Made by a program: the position numbers and the translations under genes
Shown: positions 1-8,022 of the stretch, piece by piece
Layout of the letters: each line of letters starts with the position of its first letter
Position numbering within the stretch: position 1 is the stretch's first letter
The notes under the pieces: generated by a model
Told to the model about the DNA's origin: nothing
Seen by the model: only the letters and a program-made list of their open reading frames with translations
Database searches by the model: none
Assembly: GCA_005882135.1 (NCBI GenBank)
Contig: VBDR01000034.1
Location: 1-52,768 of the forward strand
Length of the DNA: 52,768 bases
Source: Chloroflexota bacterium
GTDB lineage: Bacteria > Chloroflexota > Dormibacteria > Dormibacterales > Dormibacteraceae
Reading direction: 5' to 3'

Positions 1-2013
1 GATCTGGGTCTCCTCCTCGGGGGCAGCACGCTCCGCGGTCGCGGTGCCGAGGTAACGCTCGTACCAGGCGGCGATACGGCGCAGCCGCTCGACGCGCCGG
101 TCCGGCCGGCCACTCCGCGAAAGGTCGTGCGACTCCTCAGGGAATCGCACGAGCTCGACCGTCTTGCCCAGCAGCCGCATGGCCCCGAACATCTCCTCCG
201 ACTGCGACATGGCGCACCGGAGGTCCATCTCGGCCGCCGTCAGCAGCAGGGGCGTGCTGATGTTCTGCACATAGCGGATCGGCGATCGCCGCCACAGCTC
301 ATCGAGGTCTGGCCAGGGCGGCGGGCCAAACTGCAGAACGCCCCAGAGCACGATGTCGTGCTGCGCGTACTCGCTCACGAGGTTGCAGATCGAGCGCATC
401 GAAACCGCCGCGGCGAAGCGGTTGGTCTGGCCGATGATCCAGTTCGTCATGTAGCCGCCGTACGACCCCCCGCCCACCCCAAGTCGGGTTGCGTCCATGT
501 AACCGGTGCGCTCGATGACCTGGTCGAGCGAGCTCATGATGTCGACGTAGTCCTTGCCCGCCCAGTCGCGCACGACCTCGCGCCGGAAGCGTTCGCCGTA
601 GCCGTCGGAGCCGCGCGGGTTCATGTAAAAGACGACGAATCCCATGCCGGCGAGGATCTGCAGCTCGTGGAAGAACGACCAGCCGTACTGGCCGTGCGGC
701 CCTCCATGAATCTCCAGCACGGCCGGATGCAGACGGTTGGGGTCGTAACCCGGTGGCTTGAGCACCCAGCCCTCGAGCCTCCAGCCGTCAGGAGCGTCGA
801 AGTGGTGCTGTTCCGGTTGAGCGACATACCGGTCGTGCAGCCAGGGATTGAGGTCCGTGACCCGAGCTTCAGCCCCATTGGTGAGCATGTAGAGCTCGCC
901 CGGATGGTCCGGATCCGAGGCACAGAATGCCAGCACGCCGGATGCGACATCAAAGTCGTAGATGCGCCGCTGCCCGCCCGCCTCGTCGCGCACGTTGCCA
1001 TCGAGATCGACCGACTGGACGGCGGTCACGCCTGGGCCGCTGGCCAGGAAGTAGACGCGGTCGCCCCCGGTCGACCAGCAGATCCTGGTCGCATGGCCCG
1101 CGCGCATGTCATTGATCACGCTGTCGCCGACGGCCCGGTCGAAGTTCAAGGTCAGGCAGCGCGGCCCGCCGCCGTTCAGCGGCACGACCCACAACCGCTC
1201 GAGCAGACCGACGTCGAGGCCGTTCGGCGCGATGAAGGCGATCTGGTCTCCCCTCGGCGACCAGATCGGAGAGCTGAGATAAAAACCCCCGCCGAGGCGG
1301 AGTCGGTTGGCGTCGAGGTCGATGAGGTAGAGGTTCAGCTCCCGCTGCAGATCGGCCCCAGTTTCAGCATTGCCCGCGACGACGAGACGTTTGCTGTCGG
1401 GAGACCAGTCGAAGTCGGTGACGTCCCAGGAGCCGCTGGTCAGCTGATTGGCGTCGCCGCCGACCGCGGAAACGGCAAACAGGTGGCGATAGCGGCCATC
1501 CACGTAGCCCTGGCCGTCGTGCTTGTAGTCCAGCCTGCGCACTACCCGCGCGACCGGCGGACGGCGAACTTGCTCACGACCTTCGGGCAGCCGTGGGTCG
1601 TCGACCACCGCTTCCGGATCGGAAAGGACGCCGCCGGTGAACGCGATGCGGGCGCCGTCAGGCGACCACAGCGGACTCGATACGCCTTCGGGCAGGGTCG
1701 TCACCTGTCTTGCCGGCGCGCCGGTGGTCAGGTCGAGGACGAAAAGCTGGTCTGACGCGCCCACCTTGCTCAGAAATGCCAGCTTGCGGCCATCCGGAGA
1801 CCACTCCGGCGAGTGGTCTCGCAGCGCCCCGCCGGTCGGTTCGATCGGCTCGGGATCGAGCAGGCGCCGGACCACGATCCGGCTGCGGTTCTGCCGTGAG
1901 GTCGCGTCCGCCCAGCCGACCTGATACGCGACCCGCTCGCCGTCCGGGGCGAGGCGAACGTGGTCGATCCAGCGAAAGCGATAAAGGTCTTCGGGGGTGA
2001 TCGGGGCGGCCAT
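1..2013 (-). CDS. S9 family prolyl oligopeptidase-like serine peptidase (C-terminus cut by window edge)
   Basis: Reading from an ATG at 2013 the frame stays open to base 1, giving 671 residues with the last few missing. The N-terminal half carries repeated WSPDG-type blades (EWSPDGRKLAF, LWSPDGARIAF, DWSPDSKRLVV, IWSPRGDQIAF) typical of the TolB/DPP-like beta-propeller of S9 peptidases. The C-terminal half is an alpha/beta hydrolase with nucleophile Ser517 in GGGSYGG, Asp597 in EMDLRC and His629 in EESHD, a complete triad in the right order. This is the acylaminoacyl-peptidase (S9C) type, cleaving short peptides. I see no signal peptide, so it is probably cytoplasmic. It is divergent from the molybdoenzyme at 2116, with about 100 bp between them. 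Confidence 0.93.
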   Translation of the reverse strand, partial: MAAPITPEDLYRFRWIDHVRLAPDGERVAYQVGWADATSRQNRSRIVVRRLLDPEPIEPTGGALRDHSPEWSPDGRKLAFLSKVGASDQLFVLDLTTGAPARQVTTLPEGVSSPLWSPDGARIAFTGGVLSDPEAVVDDPRLPEGREQVRRPPVARVVRRLDYKHDGQGYVDGRYRHLFAVSAVGGDANQLTSGSWDVTDFDWSPDSKRLVVAGNAETGADLQRELNLYLIDLDANRLRLGGGFYLSSPIWSPRGDQIAFIAPNGLDVGLLERLWVVPLNGGGPRCLTLNFDRAVGDSVINDMRAGHATRICWSTGGDRVYFLASGPGVTAVQSVDLDGNVRDEAGGQRRIYDFDVASGVLAFCASDPDHPGELYMLTNGAEARVTDLNPWLHDRYVAQPEQHHFDAPDGWRLEGWVLKPPGYDPNRLHPAVLEIHGGPHGQYGWSFFHELQILAGMGFVVFYMNPRGSDGYGERFRREVVRDWAGKDYVDIMSSLDQVIERTGYMDATRLGVGGGSYGGYMTNWIIGQTNRFAAAVSMRSICNLVSEYAQHDIVLWGVLQFGPPPWPDLDELWRRSPIRYVQNISTPLLLTAAEMDLRCAMSQSEEMFGAMRLLGKTVELVRFPEESHDLSRSGRPDRRVERLRRIAAWYERYLGTATAERAAPEEETQI

Positions 2014-2115
2014 GCCGACCCGCGGATGCTACCAGCAGCGGCGAATCACCTACAGTGCGCGCGTACCTTTCGTTGGTAAAGAAAACGACATGAATTGGTC
2101 CCACCGGGAGTCCCC

Positions 2116-3606
2116 ATGACCCGCAAGGAAGCGGCGTTCGGAGGGTTCGGCTGGGGTTGCATCGGCGGCGTGGCGCTCGTCGGGTTGATGTACTACGCGG
2201 GCGTATTCCTCGGGCTGCGTCCGCTCCCCCAGCTCCTCAACGAGCCGCTCCTATCGCTCATGCCTGGCTTCGTCTTCGGCTTTCTGATCGACACCTTGCA
2301 GCACGCGGGCAAGGTGGTGGAGGAGCTCGGCCTGATCATCCTGATGGTCGCCCTGCTGGGAGCGCTAGGCGCTGCCTCGGCGGTGGCCGGCCTGCGCTGG
2401 ACGTCTCGATACCTGCCCTTCGCGTTTGCGGCGATCGGGTGGCTCGCGGTCACTGCCATTGTGCTTCCGCTGGGCGGAGCCGGATTCCTCGGCCTCAACG
2501 ACGGACCGGCGACGCCGCTGATCTGGGCGGCGCTGTTTGCGATCTACGCCGTGGTGCTCCAGTTCGGCGAGCAGCCGCCGTCAGGGGTCGATGCCGGTCG
2601 ACGCCGCCTGCTCAGCACCGTGCCGGTCACGATCGGCGTCGTCAGCCTCGGGGCGCTTGGCCTGCGCCTCCTGCCCGACTGGTACCGGGCGATCTTCAAC
2701 GCGCCCGAATCGGGGACAACCGGGATTTCGCCCCCCGTGACGCCGGTCGGGAACTTCTACGTCGTCTCCAAGAACTTCGGCGATCCGGCTGTTGACGGCC
2801 AGGCCTGGCAGCTGCACGTGGGCGGACTCGCGGAGCGACCGCTCAACCTCTCCCTCGCCGAGCTCCGGGCGCTGCCTTCAACGGACGAGTATGTGACCCT
2901 CGAGTGCATCAGCAACAACGTCGGCGGCGAGCTGATGAGCACCGGCCAGTTTCGCGGCGTGCGGTTGCGCGACCTGGTCGCGATGGTGCTGCCGCAGGCT
3001 CAGGCCAGCTGGGTCTCGTTCAAGGCCCGCGACGGGTACACGGAAAGCCTGCCGCTGAGCCTGGTCGAGGGCGCCCCGGAGATCCTCGTCGCCTACCAGC
3101 TCGACGGCGCGCCGCTTCCGGTCAACCATGGATTTCCGGCCCGCATCCTGATCCCCGGCCACTACGGGATGAAGGGTCCCAAGTGGCTGGAGAACATCGA
3201 CCTGGCCAATCACGAGACGGGGGGCTACTGGGAGCAGCAGGGCTGGGACCACAACGCGGTCGTGAAGACGACGGCCCGATTCGACGTGCCGCGCGAGGCA
3301 GAGATCCTCAAGGTCGGCACGATGGAGATTGGCGGTGTTGCGTTTGCCGGGACGCGGGGCATCAGCAAGGTCGAGTACACGACCAACGGCGGATCGACGT
3401 GGGAGGTCGCGCAGTTCGATGCGGCGCTGTCACCTCTCACCTGGGTCGTGTGGCGGGCGACGTGGACCCCCGGGTCAGAAGGCGCTTACCGGCTCATGGT
3501 GCGGGCTACCGACGCCTCCGGCGCGACGCAGGATTCGCACAACGCGCCGAGCTATCCGAGCGGGGCCAGCGGATTCCACACGATCCACGTCAACGTCAGC
3601 GGGTAG
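2116..3606 (+). CDS. Membrane-anchored sulfite-oxidase-type molybdopterin oxidoreductase
   Basis: 496 residues. The ATG at 2116 is chosen because CGGGAG lies 5 bases upstream; a TTG seven codons earlier is possible. Residues about 13-190 hold five or six hydrophobic segments. From about 210 on comes a sulfite oxidase-like Moco domain with Cys264 in TLECISNNVGG (the Mo-thiolate ligand position), then HYGMKGPKWLENI, and a C-terminal Mo-co dimerisation-like domain (VEYTTNGGSTWE). The catalytic half probably lies on the outer face of the membrane. There is no evident heme-binding His pair in the helices, so the electron partner is unknown. Family members oxidise sulfite or reduce S- or N-oxides; the substrate cannot be told from sequence. 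It ends 12 bp before the convergent fixC-like gene. Confidence 0.9.
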   Translation: MTRKEAAFGGFGWGCIGGVALVGLMYYAGVFLGLRPLPQLLNEPLLSLMPGFVFGFLIDTLQHAGKVVEELGLIILMVALLGALGAASAVAGLRWTSRYLPFAFAAIGWLAVTAIVLPLGGAGFLGLNDGPATPLIWAALFAIYAVVLQFGEQPPSGVDAGRRRLLSTVPVTIGVVSLGALGLRLLPDWYRAIFNAPESGTTGISPPVTPVGNFYVVSKNFGDPAVDGQAWQLHVGGLAERPLNLSLAELRALPSTDEYVTLECISNNVGGELMSTGQFRGVRLRDLVAMVLPQAQASWVSFKARDGYTESLPLSLVEGAPEILVAYQLDGAPLPVNHGFPARILIPGHYGMKGPKWLENIDLANHETGGYWEQQGWDHNAVVKTTARFDVPREAEILKVGTMEIGGVAFAGTRGISKVEYTTNGGSTWEVAQFDAALSPLTWVVWRATWTPGSEGAYRLMVRATDASGATQDSHNAPSYPSGASGFHTIHVNVSG

Positions 3607-3618
3607 GGGGTTACCGGC

Positions 3619-4932
3619 TCACTTCATCGCCCACAGGCTCTTGAGGCCGTCCCAACCCAGGCGGAAAAGGCCTTCCTTGCGCAGCATCTTGAAGATTCTT
3701 CTCTGCTTGTCCCACTTCGATGTTCCGTCGACACGGAAGAATTCGTCCAACGCTCGATCGAGCACCTGGACATCCTTGGTGAGCAGCTGCGGGTTGTGCT
3801 CGAGCAGCGGCACCGCCTTGTCGTACTTCTTCATGTCGGCCATGATCCAAGAGTGGTCGAGCCGGCCCCGGTACTCGGCCAGCCGGCGTTCTGAGAAATC
3901 GCCCGCCTCTTTGCAGTGGACGATGGTCTCACCCGCAAGCCGTCCCGACTCCATGGCCAGGTTCGAGCCCTCGCGGTGGACCGGGTTCGAGAGCATCGCC
4001 GCGTCACCGCACACGAGATATCCCGGCCCGTAGACCTTGGGGATGCCGCGATAACCGCCTTCCGGGATCAGGTGCGCCAGGTACTCGACGGTTTCGGCGC
4101 CGCGCAGCAGCGGCTTGACCGCCGGATGTTGCTTGAAGTGCTCCATCAGGTCGTTGGGTGTGCGCAGCGTCTTGTTGAACTCGCTCAGCAGCGCGCCGCC
4201 GCCCACGGACAGCGTGTCGCGGTTGGTGTAGATGAACATGAATCCCGACATCCCCATCGTCGAGTCGCCGAAGCACTCGACGGTGCAGCCTTCACCGGCC
4301 TCGCAGTTGAACCTTTCTTCGATGAGGCCCGGGTCGAGCTGCATGATCTCCTTGACCGCCATCGCGACTTCGTTGGGGCGGAGCTTGCGGCGGAGCGGCC
4401 TGCCGTCGATCACGGTACTTTCCAGCAGCCCCGCGCCCAGCCCGATGCCCTCGCAGACGATCGTGACCTCTGCGTAGACATCGTCGCCGCGCCCCGTGCC
4501 CACGCCGACAACGCGCCCGTTCCTGGTGATCAGGCGCTCGACGACCGTCTCGGGCACGACGGTGGCACCTGCCTTTTCCGCCTGCTCCGCGAACCACGCA
4601 TCGAAGCGCGCCCGCAGGACCGAGTAGGAATGCGGATGGGTGCGGTTGCGGAGGTTCTTGTAGTCGAGGCTGATCGCGGCATCCGGGGTCATGATCCAGC
4701 GCCGCTCCTCGATGATCGGTCGCTCGAGCGGAGCCTGCTTCCAGTCCTCGCCTACGATCTGCTCGAGGTAGTGGTTGTAGAGGATGCCGCCCATCACGTT
4801 CTTTGATCCAGGCTTGGCGCCTCGCTCGAGGATGGCGACCTCCAGCCCCGCCTTCGCCATGGTGATCGCGGCCGCCGTGCCCGCCGGCCCGGCGCCGACC
4901 ACCACCGCGTCAAATTTCTCCTCTTCAGCCAC
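3619..4932 (-). CDS. fixC: FixC-like FAD-dependent oxidoreductase (ETF-quinone oxidoreductase family)
   Basis: 437 residues from a GTG. The N-terminus has the Rossmann FAD motif VVVGAGPAGTAAA (about 9-21) followed by LERGAKPGSKNVMGG, and the C-terminal FAD contact is GYLVCGDAAMLSNPVHREG. Overall this matches FixC/YgcN-type flavoproteins (about 430 residues), which lack the C-terminal 4Fe-4S domain of longer ETF-QO enzymes. FixC normally passes electrons from the FixAB flavoprotein to quinone with the ferredoxin-like FixX. None of fixA, fixB or fixX is next to it, so partners must be encoded elsewhere. The start is only 9 bp from the divergent coaE start. Confidence 0.88.
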   Translation of the reverse strand: MAEEEKFDAVVVGAGPAGTAAAITMAKAGLEVAILERGAKPGSKNVMGGILYNHYLEQIVGEDWKQAPLERPIIEERRWIMTPDAAISLDYKNLRNRTHPHSYSVLRARFDAWFAEQAEKAGATVVPETVVERLITRNGRVVGVGTGRGDDVYAEVTIVCEGIGLGAGLLESTVIDGRPLRRKLRPNEVAMAVKEIMQLDPGLIEERFNCEAGEGCTVECFGDSTMGMSGFMFIYTNRDTLSVGGGALLSEFNKTLRTPNDLMEHFKQHPAVKPLLRGAETVEYLAHLIPEGGYRGIPKVYGPGYLVCGDAAMLSNPVHREGSNLAMESGRLAGETIVHCKEAGDFSERRLAEYRGRLDHSWIMADMKKYDKAVPLLEHNPQLLTKDVQVLDRALDEFFRVDGTSKWDKQRRIFKMLRKEGLFRLGWDGLKSLWAMK

Positions 4933-4941
4933 TCACGCAAA

Positions 4942-5538
4942 TTGAAGCTCATTGGGCTGACAGGCGGCGCGGGGTCGGGCAAGTCCACCGCGGCCGAGAT
5001 GTTTCGCGAGCTCGGAGCCGCGGTGATCGACGCTGATGAGGCCAGCCATGCCGTCTACGCCCCACAAACCCCTGGCTTCGACGCCGTGGTGCGTGAATTC
5101 GGTCCCGAATATGTGCGCGGCGGCCAGGTCGACCGCGCGCGCCTGGGAGAGCTGGTCTTCCATGACGACGACGCTCGCCGGCGCTTGAACGCGATCGTGC
5201 ATCCGCTGGTCCGGGAGTGGATGGCCGAACGCACGGCCGAGGCGGACCGCGACGGCGCCGAGGTCGTGATCCACGACGTGCCTCTGCTTTTCGAGAATGG
5301 GCTCGAGGGACTTTACTCCGACGTGGTCCTCGTGTACGCACCGGAGCGTGTCCAGATCAAGCGCCTCGTGGAAGGCCGGGGCATCAGCGAGGATCGGGCT
5401 CGTGCCATCATCGCCGCCCAGCTGCCGATCGACGAAAAGCGCGGCCGCGCCCAGCGCGTGATCGACAACAGCGGCAGCCGCGAGGTGACGCGCGCTCAGG
5501 TGAACAGGGTCTGGGACGAGCTGGCGCCGGCTAGATGA
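4942..5538 (+). CDS. coaE: Dephospho-CoA kinase
   Basis: 198 residues. It phosphorylates the 3'-OH of dephospho-CoA, the last step of CoA synthesis. The P-loop GLTGGAGSGKST sits at residues 5-16, and DADEASHAVY and the LL(F)EN segment (PLLFENGLEG) are the expected CoaE motifs. The TTG at 4942 is the only start that puts the P-loop at its usual distance from the N-terminus; no other start codon lies in frame upstream. The gap to the divergent fixC-like start is 9 bp, too short for a conventional leader. The 3' end overlaps the convergent CoA-transferase gene by 8 bp. Confidence 0.95.
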   Translation: MKLIGLTGGAGSGKSTAAEMFRELGAAVIDADEASHAVYAPQTPGFDAVVREFGPEYVRGGQVDRARLGELVFHDDDARRRLNAIVHPLVREWMAERTAEADRDGAEVVIHDVPLLFENGLEGLYSDVVLVYAPERVQIKRLVEGRGISEDRARAIIAAQLPIDEKRGRAQRVIDNSGSREVTRAQVNRVWDELAPAR

Positions 5539-6670
5539 CGCCGGCCGTTTTCAGCTCCTCGAGCGTCGAGTCGTCGATGCCAAGCTCGGCGAGCACCTCC
5601 TTGCTGTGCTCACCGAGCCTGGGTGCGTCCCGGCGGCGCCAGCCTTCGCTCAGGCGAATCGCGGGTCGGACCTCGACGCCCGTCTCGTGGGTTTCGATCA
5701 GGCGTCGCGCCGCGATCTGCGGGTGCGATGGGACTTCGTCAATGTCGAGCACCGGCTCGCAGCACGCGTCGAGAGCAGACAGCCTTCGCTGCCACTCGAG
5801 ACGCGTGCGCGACGCGAACATCTCCTCGAGCGCGACATGGACGACCGAGTCGTCGGAATACTGCAGGTCGACGAGGTCAGGGCGCTCGAGCGCGCTGCAG
5901 AGCGCGCTCCAGAACTTCGGCTCCAATGCGGCCACGCTGTAGTAGCCGCCGTCCTTGCACGCGTAAACGCGATAGCAGGCAAACCGTCCGGAGAGCCGCT
6001 GGTGGCCCCGCGCGACCGTCTCACCTCCCGCGTGGGTGGCGAGCGCCAGGGCGAGCCAGCTCACAGCGCCGTCCGTCATCGAGGCGTCGATCCAGCGGCC
6101 TTCGCCTCCACGCTGCACGCCTACCAGGGCGCCCAGGATGGCGACCGCCGGCTGGAGCCCTCCGCCGCCGATGTCCGCGACCTGGACCGCGGGCGGTACC
6201 GGCGGACCGTCGCGCTCGCCGTTGAGACCCAGGCCCCCCGCTGTCGCCATGTAGTTGAGGTCGTGGCCTGCGCGGGACGCGAACGGTCCGTCCTGCCCGT
6301 AGCCGGTGATCGAACACATGACCAACCGCGGATTTCGCGCGTGCACGACTTCCCATCCGAGACCCAGCCTGTCCATCACGCCGGGACGATTGCCTTCAAC
6401 CAGCACGTCCGCACCTTCCACCAGGCGCAGCAGGAGGTCACGCCCGGCATCCGCCTTCAGGTTCAAGGTCACGCTCCGCTTGTTGCGGTTGATGGCGTTG
6501 AAAAGGGCGCTCTGGCCGCCGGCGAGCGGCGGCGTCCAGCGCATGTAGTCGCCGGCGCCCGGCTCTTCGACCTTGATCACGTCGGCGCCCATATCCGCGA
6601 GCAACAGGGTGCAATAGGCTCCGGGGAGGAGCCGCGTCAGGTCGAGGATGCGGATCCCCGTCAGCGGCAT
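5531..6670 (-). CDS. CaiB/BaiF family CoA-transferase, alpha-methylacyl-CoA racemase-like
   Basis: 379 residues from the ATG at 6670, which fits the conserved start MPLTGIRILDLTRLLPGA. The frame extends 18 codons upstream without homologous character. Signature features are ADMGADVIKVEEP (26-38), FNAINRNKRSVTL and GHDLNYMATAGG. His136 and Asp166 are 30 residues apart, the same spacing as the catalytic His126/Asp156 pair known in mycobacterial alpha-methylacyl-CoA racemase, which favours racemase-type chemistry on 2-methyl-branched acyl-CoA over a formyl- or carnitine-CoA transferase. A role in branched fatty acid or sterol side-chain breakdown is inference. Confidence 0.88.
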   Translation of the reverse strand: MPLTGIRILDLTRLLPGAYCTLLLADMGADVIKVEEPGAGDYMRWTPPLAGGQSALFNAINRNKRSVTLNLKADAGRDLLLRLVEGADVLVEGNRPGVMDRLGLGWEVVHARNPRLVMCSITGYGQDGPFASRAGHDLNYMATAGGLGLNGERDGPPVPPAVQVADIGGGGLQPAVAILGALVGVQRGGEGRWIDASMTDGAVSWLALALATHAGGETVARGHQRLSGRFACYRVYACKDGGYYSVAALEPKFWSALCSALERPDLVDLQYSDDSVVHVALEEMFASRTRLEWQRRLSALDACCEPVLDIDEVPSHPQIAARRLIETHETGVEVRPAIRLSEGWRRRDAPRLGEHSKEVLAELGIDDSTLEELKTAGVI

Positions 6671-6737
6671 CGATAAATTGTGCCTTGCTACTGCGTTGGT
6701 AGGAGACTTTCGGTAGCCGGCCATGCGTTAATAGGAC

Positions 6738-7280
6738 ATGGAAGAGTCCGGTCCCAGCATGCGTTCCAGCCCCCAGAGCCGAAATCTTGGCGAGATGACC
6801 ATCAAGGTTCCCGCGCCGTTTGCTGGGATCTCCGACCTTGGGTTCACGGCTCAGTACCGCGCGCAGAACTTCAACGAGCCGCAGCGGGACGTGGCGTTCC
6901 TCTTCGAGGGTCCACAGCCGCCGATGCGTAGGCTCACCGAGGTGCTGCAGCAACTCAGCGAGACCCACTCCCTCACCTATGCGTGGACGGATCCGGTGAT
7001 GCTCAGTGATGAGATCGTGATCCTTGCGTATCGGGACCGCAGCGTCGCGGGTCAGAGGCTGGCCGACGGCGCGCGGATCGCGGACTACGTGCTGAACCTC
7101 GTCCGCCCTGTGGTGTTCACGTTCCTGCACGACTGCGCGGTGATCGCGGATCTGCGCCTGTCAGAGGTCATCGAGATGCGCGTGAGCGCCGAACGCAAGT
7201 CAGTGGTCGAATTCGCGCTTCCCCTGCAGGACATCGTGCAGCCGAACGGCGAACGACTCCTCTGGGGAGTAGCCGGTTAG
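6738..7280 (+). CDS. Hypothetical protein, soluble, unknown function
   Basis: 180 residues from the ATG at 6738; an internal ATG at 6798 (MTIKVPAPFAG) would drop a low-complexity N-terminus and may be the true start. I do not recognise the family. The protein is mixed alpha/beta, has no membrane segment or Cys cluster, and looks like ordinary coding sequence (strong third-position GC bias, few rare codons). It is divergent from the CoA-transferase (67 bp gap), and its stop interlocks with the convergent small membrane protein at 7277 through a shared TTAG. Confidence 0.7.
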   Translation: MEESGPSMRSSPQSRNLGEMTIKVPAPFAGISDLGFTAQYRAQNFNEPQRDVAFLFEGPQPPMRRLTEVLQQLSETHSLTYAWTDPVMLSDEIVILAYRDRSVAGQRLADGARIADYVLNLVRPVVFTFLHDCAVIADLRLSEVIEMRVSAERKSVVEFALPLQDIVQPNGERLLWGVAG

Positions 7281-7486
7281 GGACTGGGCGAGGGCGACCT
7301 TGCAGGGCTGGCAGTCTCCACGCTGCTGGCGCGCGCGCTGCTGGTGACGGAGATGTTCGGCGTCGCCACCGGACCCGGTCCCTGGTTGGCGAAGTAGAGC
7401 GCGAGCGGAACCACGATCATGCCCGCGATGACCGTCAACACGAACGTCACCGCCCCCCACTCCCGACGCAGCAAAGCCCAGTTCAC
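7277..7486 (-). CDS. Small single-span membrane protein, unknown
   Basis: 69 residues from a GTG. A short charged N-terminus (NWALLRREWG) precedes one strong hydrophobic helix at about 13-33, then a Ser/Thr/Ala/Pro-rich low-complexity tail, probably extracytoplasmic. No family recognised. There is no good ribosome-binding site. It is convergent with the gene at 6738, sharing 4 bp at the stops. Confidence 0.5.
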   Translation of the reverse strand: MNWALLRREWGAVTFVLTVIAGMIVVPLALYFANQGPGPVATPNISVTSSARASSVETASPARSPSPSP

Positions 7487-7558
7487 GAGCCGAAAAGTCT
7501 AGCGGTCACCAAAAATCGTCGTCGCGATAGAGGTCCTGACCTGGCCCCCCGCCCCAGC

Positions 7559-7642
7559 CCCCTCCGGCGCTGCCCCTCCGGCGCCGCCCCTCCGGCGCTG
7601 CCCCTCCGGCGCCGCCCCTCCGGCGCTGCCCCTCCGGCGCTG
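7559..7642. repeat. Six tandem copies of a 14-bp unit (CCCCTCCGGCGCTG / CCCCTCCGGCGCCG)
   Basis: Six units start at 7559, 7573, 7587, 7601, 7615 and 7629. They differ only at the next-to-last base, with T in units 1, 3, 5 and 6 and C in units 2 and 4. The array sits directly beside a palindrome (7650-7669) and matches the left part of the dispersed two-hairpin repeat described elsewhere in this window, so it looks like a slippage expansion of one arm. There is no spacer variation, so it is not a CRISPR. Confidence 0.9.
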
Positions 7643-7693
7643 CGCGCCACCTCCCCACAAGTGGGGAGGAGCCACCTCCCCTAAATCGGGGAG
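7629..7693. repeat. Two-hairpin palindromic repeat, copy 1
   Basis: The element consists of GGCGC-TGC-GCGCC (7636-7648), then CCTCCCCAC-AA-GTGGGGAGG (7650-7669, perfect 9-bp arms), then a further CTCCCC-TAAATC-GGGGAG (7676-7693). The architecture (pyrimidine tract, short G/C hairpin, CCTCCCC...GGGGAGG hairpin) recurs at 31009-31057, 39952-40001 and 41011-41049. It lies just past the stop of the 87-residue gene at 7698, where it could also help end transcription. Confidence 0.8.
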
Positions 7694-7697
7694 TTGG

Positions 7698-7961
7698 CTA
7701 GTAGTCGTCCTCTTCGGAGGCCCCTTCCTCTTCCTTCTTCTTACGCTGGTTCAGGAGTCGGATGAAGTCTTGCGCCCGCGCGAGCGCTTTCCAACGCTCC
7801 GGGAAGAAGTCTTGAACCAGGATCTGGCGGTCCGGCTGCTGGTAGACGGTGACGCACCATTTGTTGAGGGTGCGCGAGACTTCGACCTCGAAGTCCTTCT
7901 CCGCGGTCTCATACCGAACAACTTTGTCGTCTTCGAACCTTCTTCGTCCTGAAACAGCCAT
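7698..7961 (-). CDS. Small conserved-looking hypothetical protein with acidic tail
   Basis: 87 residues. The body (RRFEDDKVVRYETAEKDF, then VYQQPDRQILVQDFF) looks like a small beta-rich domain followed by a helix, and the last 15 residues are Lys then Glu/Asp-rich (RKKKEEEGASEEDDY). No family recognised. A clear AGGAG Shine-Dalgarno (rc of 8001-8005) and a TATAAT hexamer (rc of 8007-8012) lie upstream, but they are positioned for an ATG at 7993 in another frame. The frame given here has much the more protein-like composition. Confidence 0.6.
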   Translation of the reverse strand: MAVSGRRRFEDDKVVRYETAEKDFEVEVSRTLNKWCVTVYQQPDRQILVQDFFPERWKALARAQDFIRLLNQRKKKEEEGASEEDDY

Positions 7962-8006
7962 AGGTAAATCACTCGGGCGGGAATTCGGCTCATTGAGCGT
8001 CTCCTG

Positions 8007-8012
8007 ATTATA
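8007..8012 (-). promoter_or_regulatory. Candidate -10 box TATAAT for the gene at 7961
   Basis: On the minus strand a perfect TATAAT is followed within two bases by AGGAG and then an ATG at 7993. No TTGACA-like -35 box is visible 16-18 bp upstream. If it is used, transcription would start near 8000, leaving a leader of about 40 bases before the ATG at 7961. It lies just downstream of galU, so it would give the small gene its own promoter. Confidence 0.35.
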
Positions 8013-8022
8013 GGGCTGGGAT

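Noticed and set aside
127-1755. Long open frame on the plus strand opposite the S9 peptidase
   Set aside because: Antisense shadow of a high-GC gene; His/Val/Arg-rich composition and no motif, while the minus strand has a complete S9 peptidase.
7559-7642. CRISPR array
   Set aside because: Direct tandem 14-mers with no spacers and no cas genes nearby.
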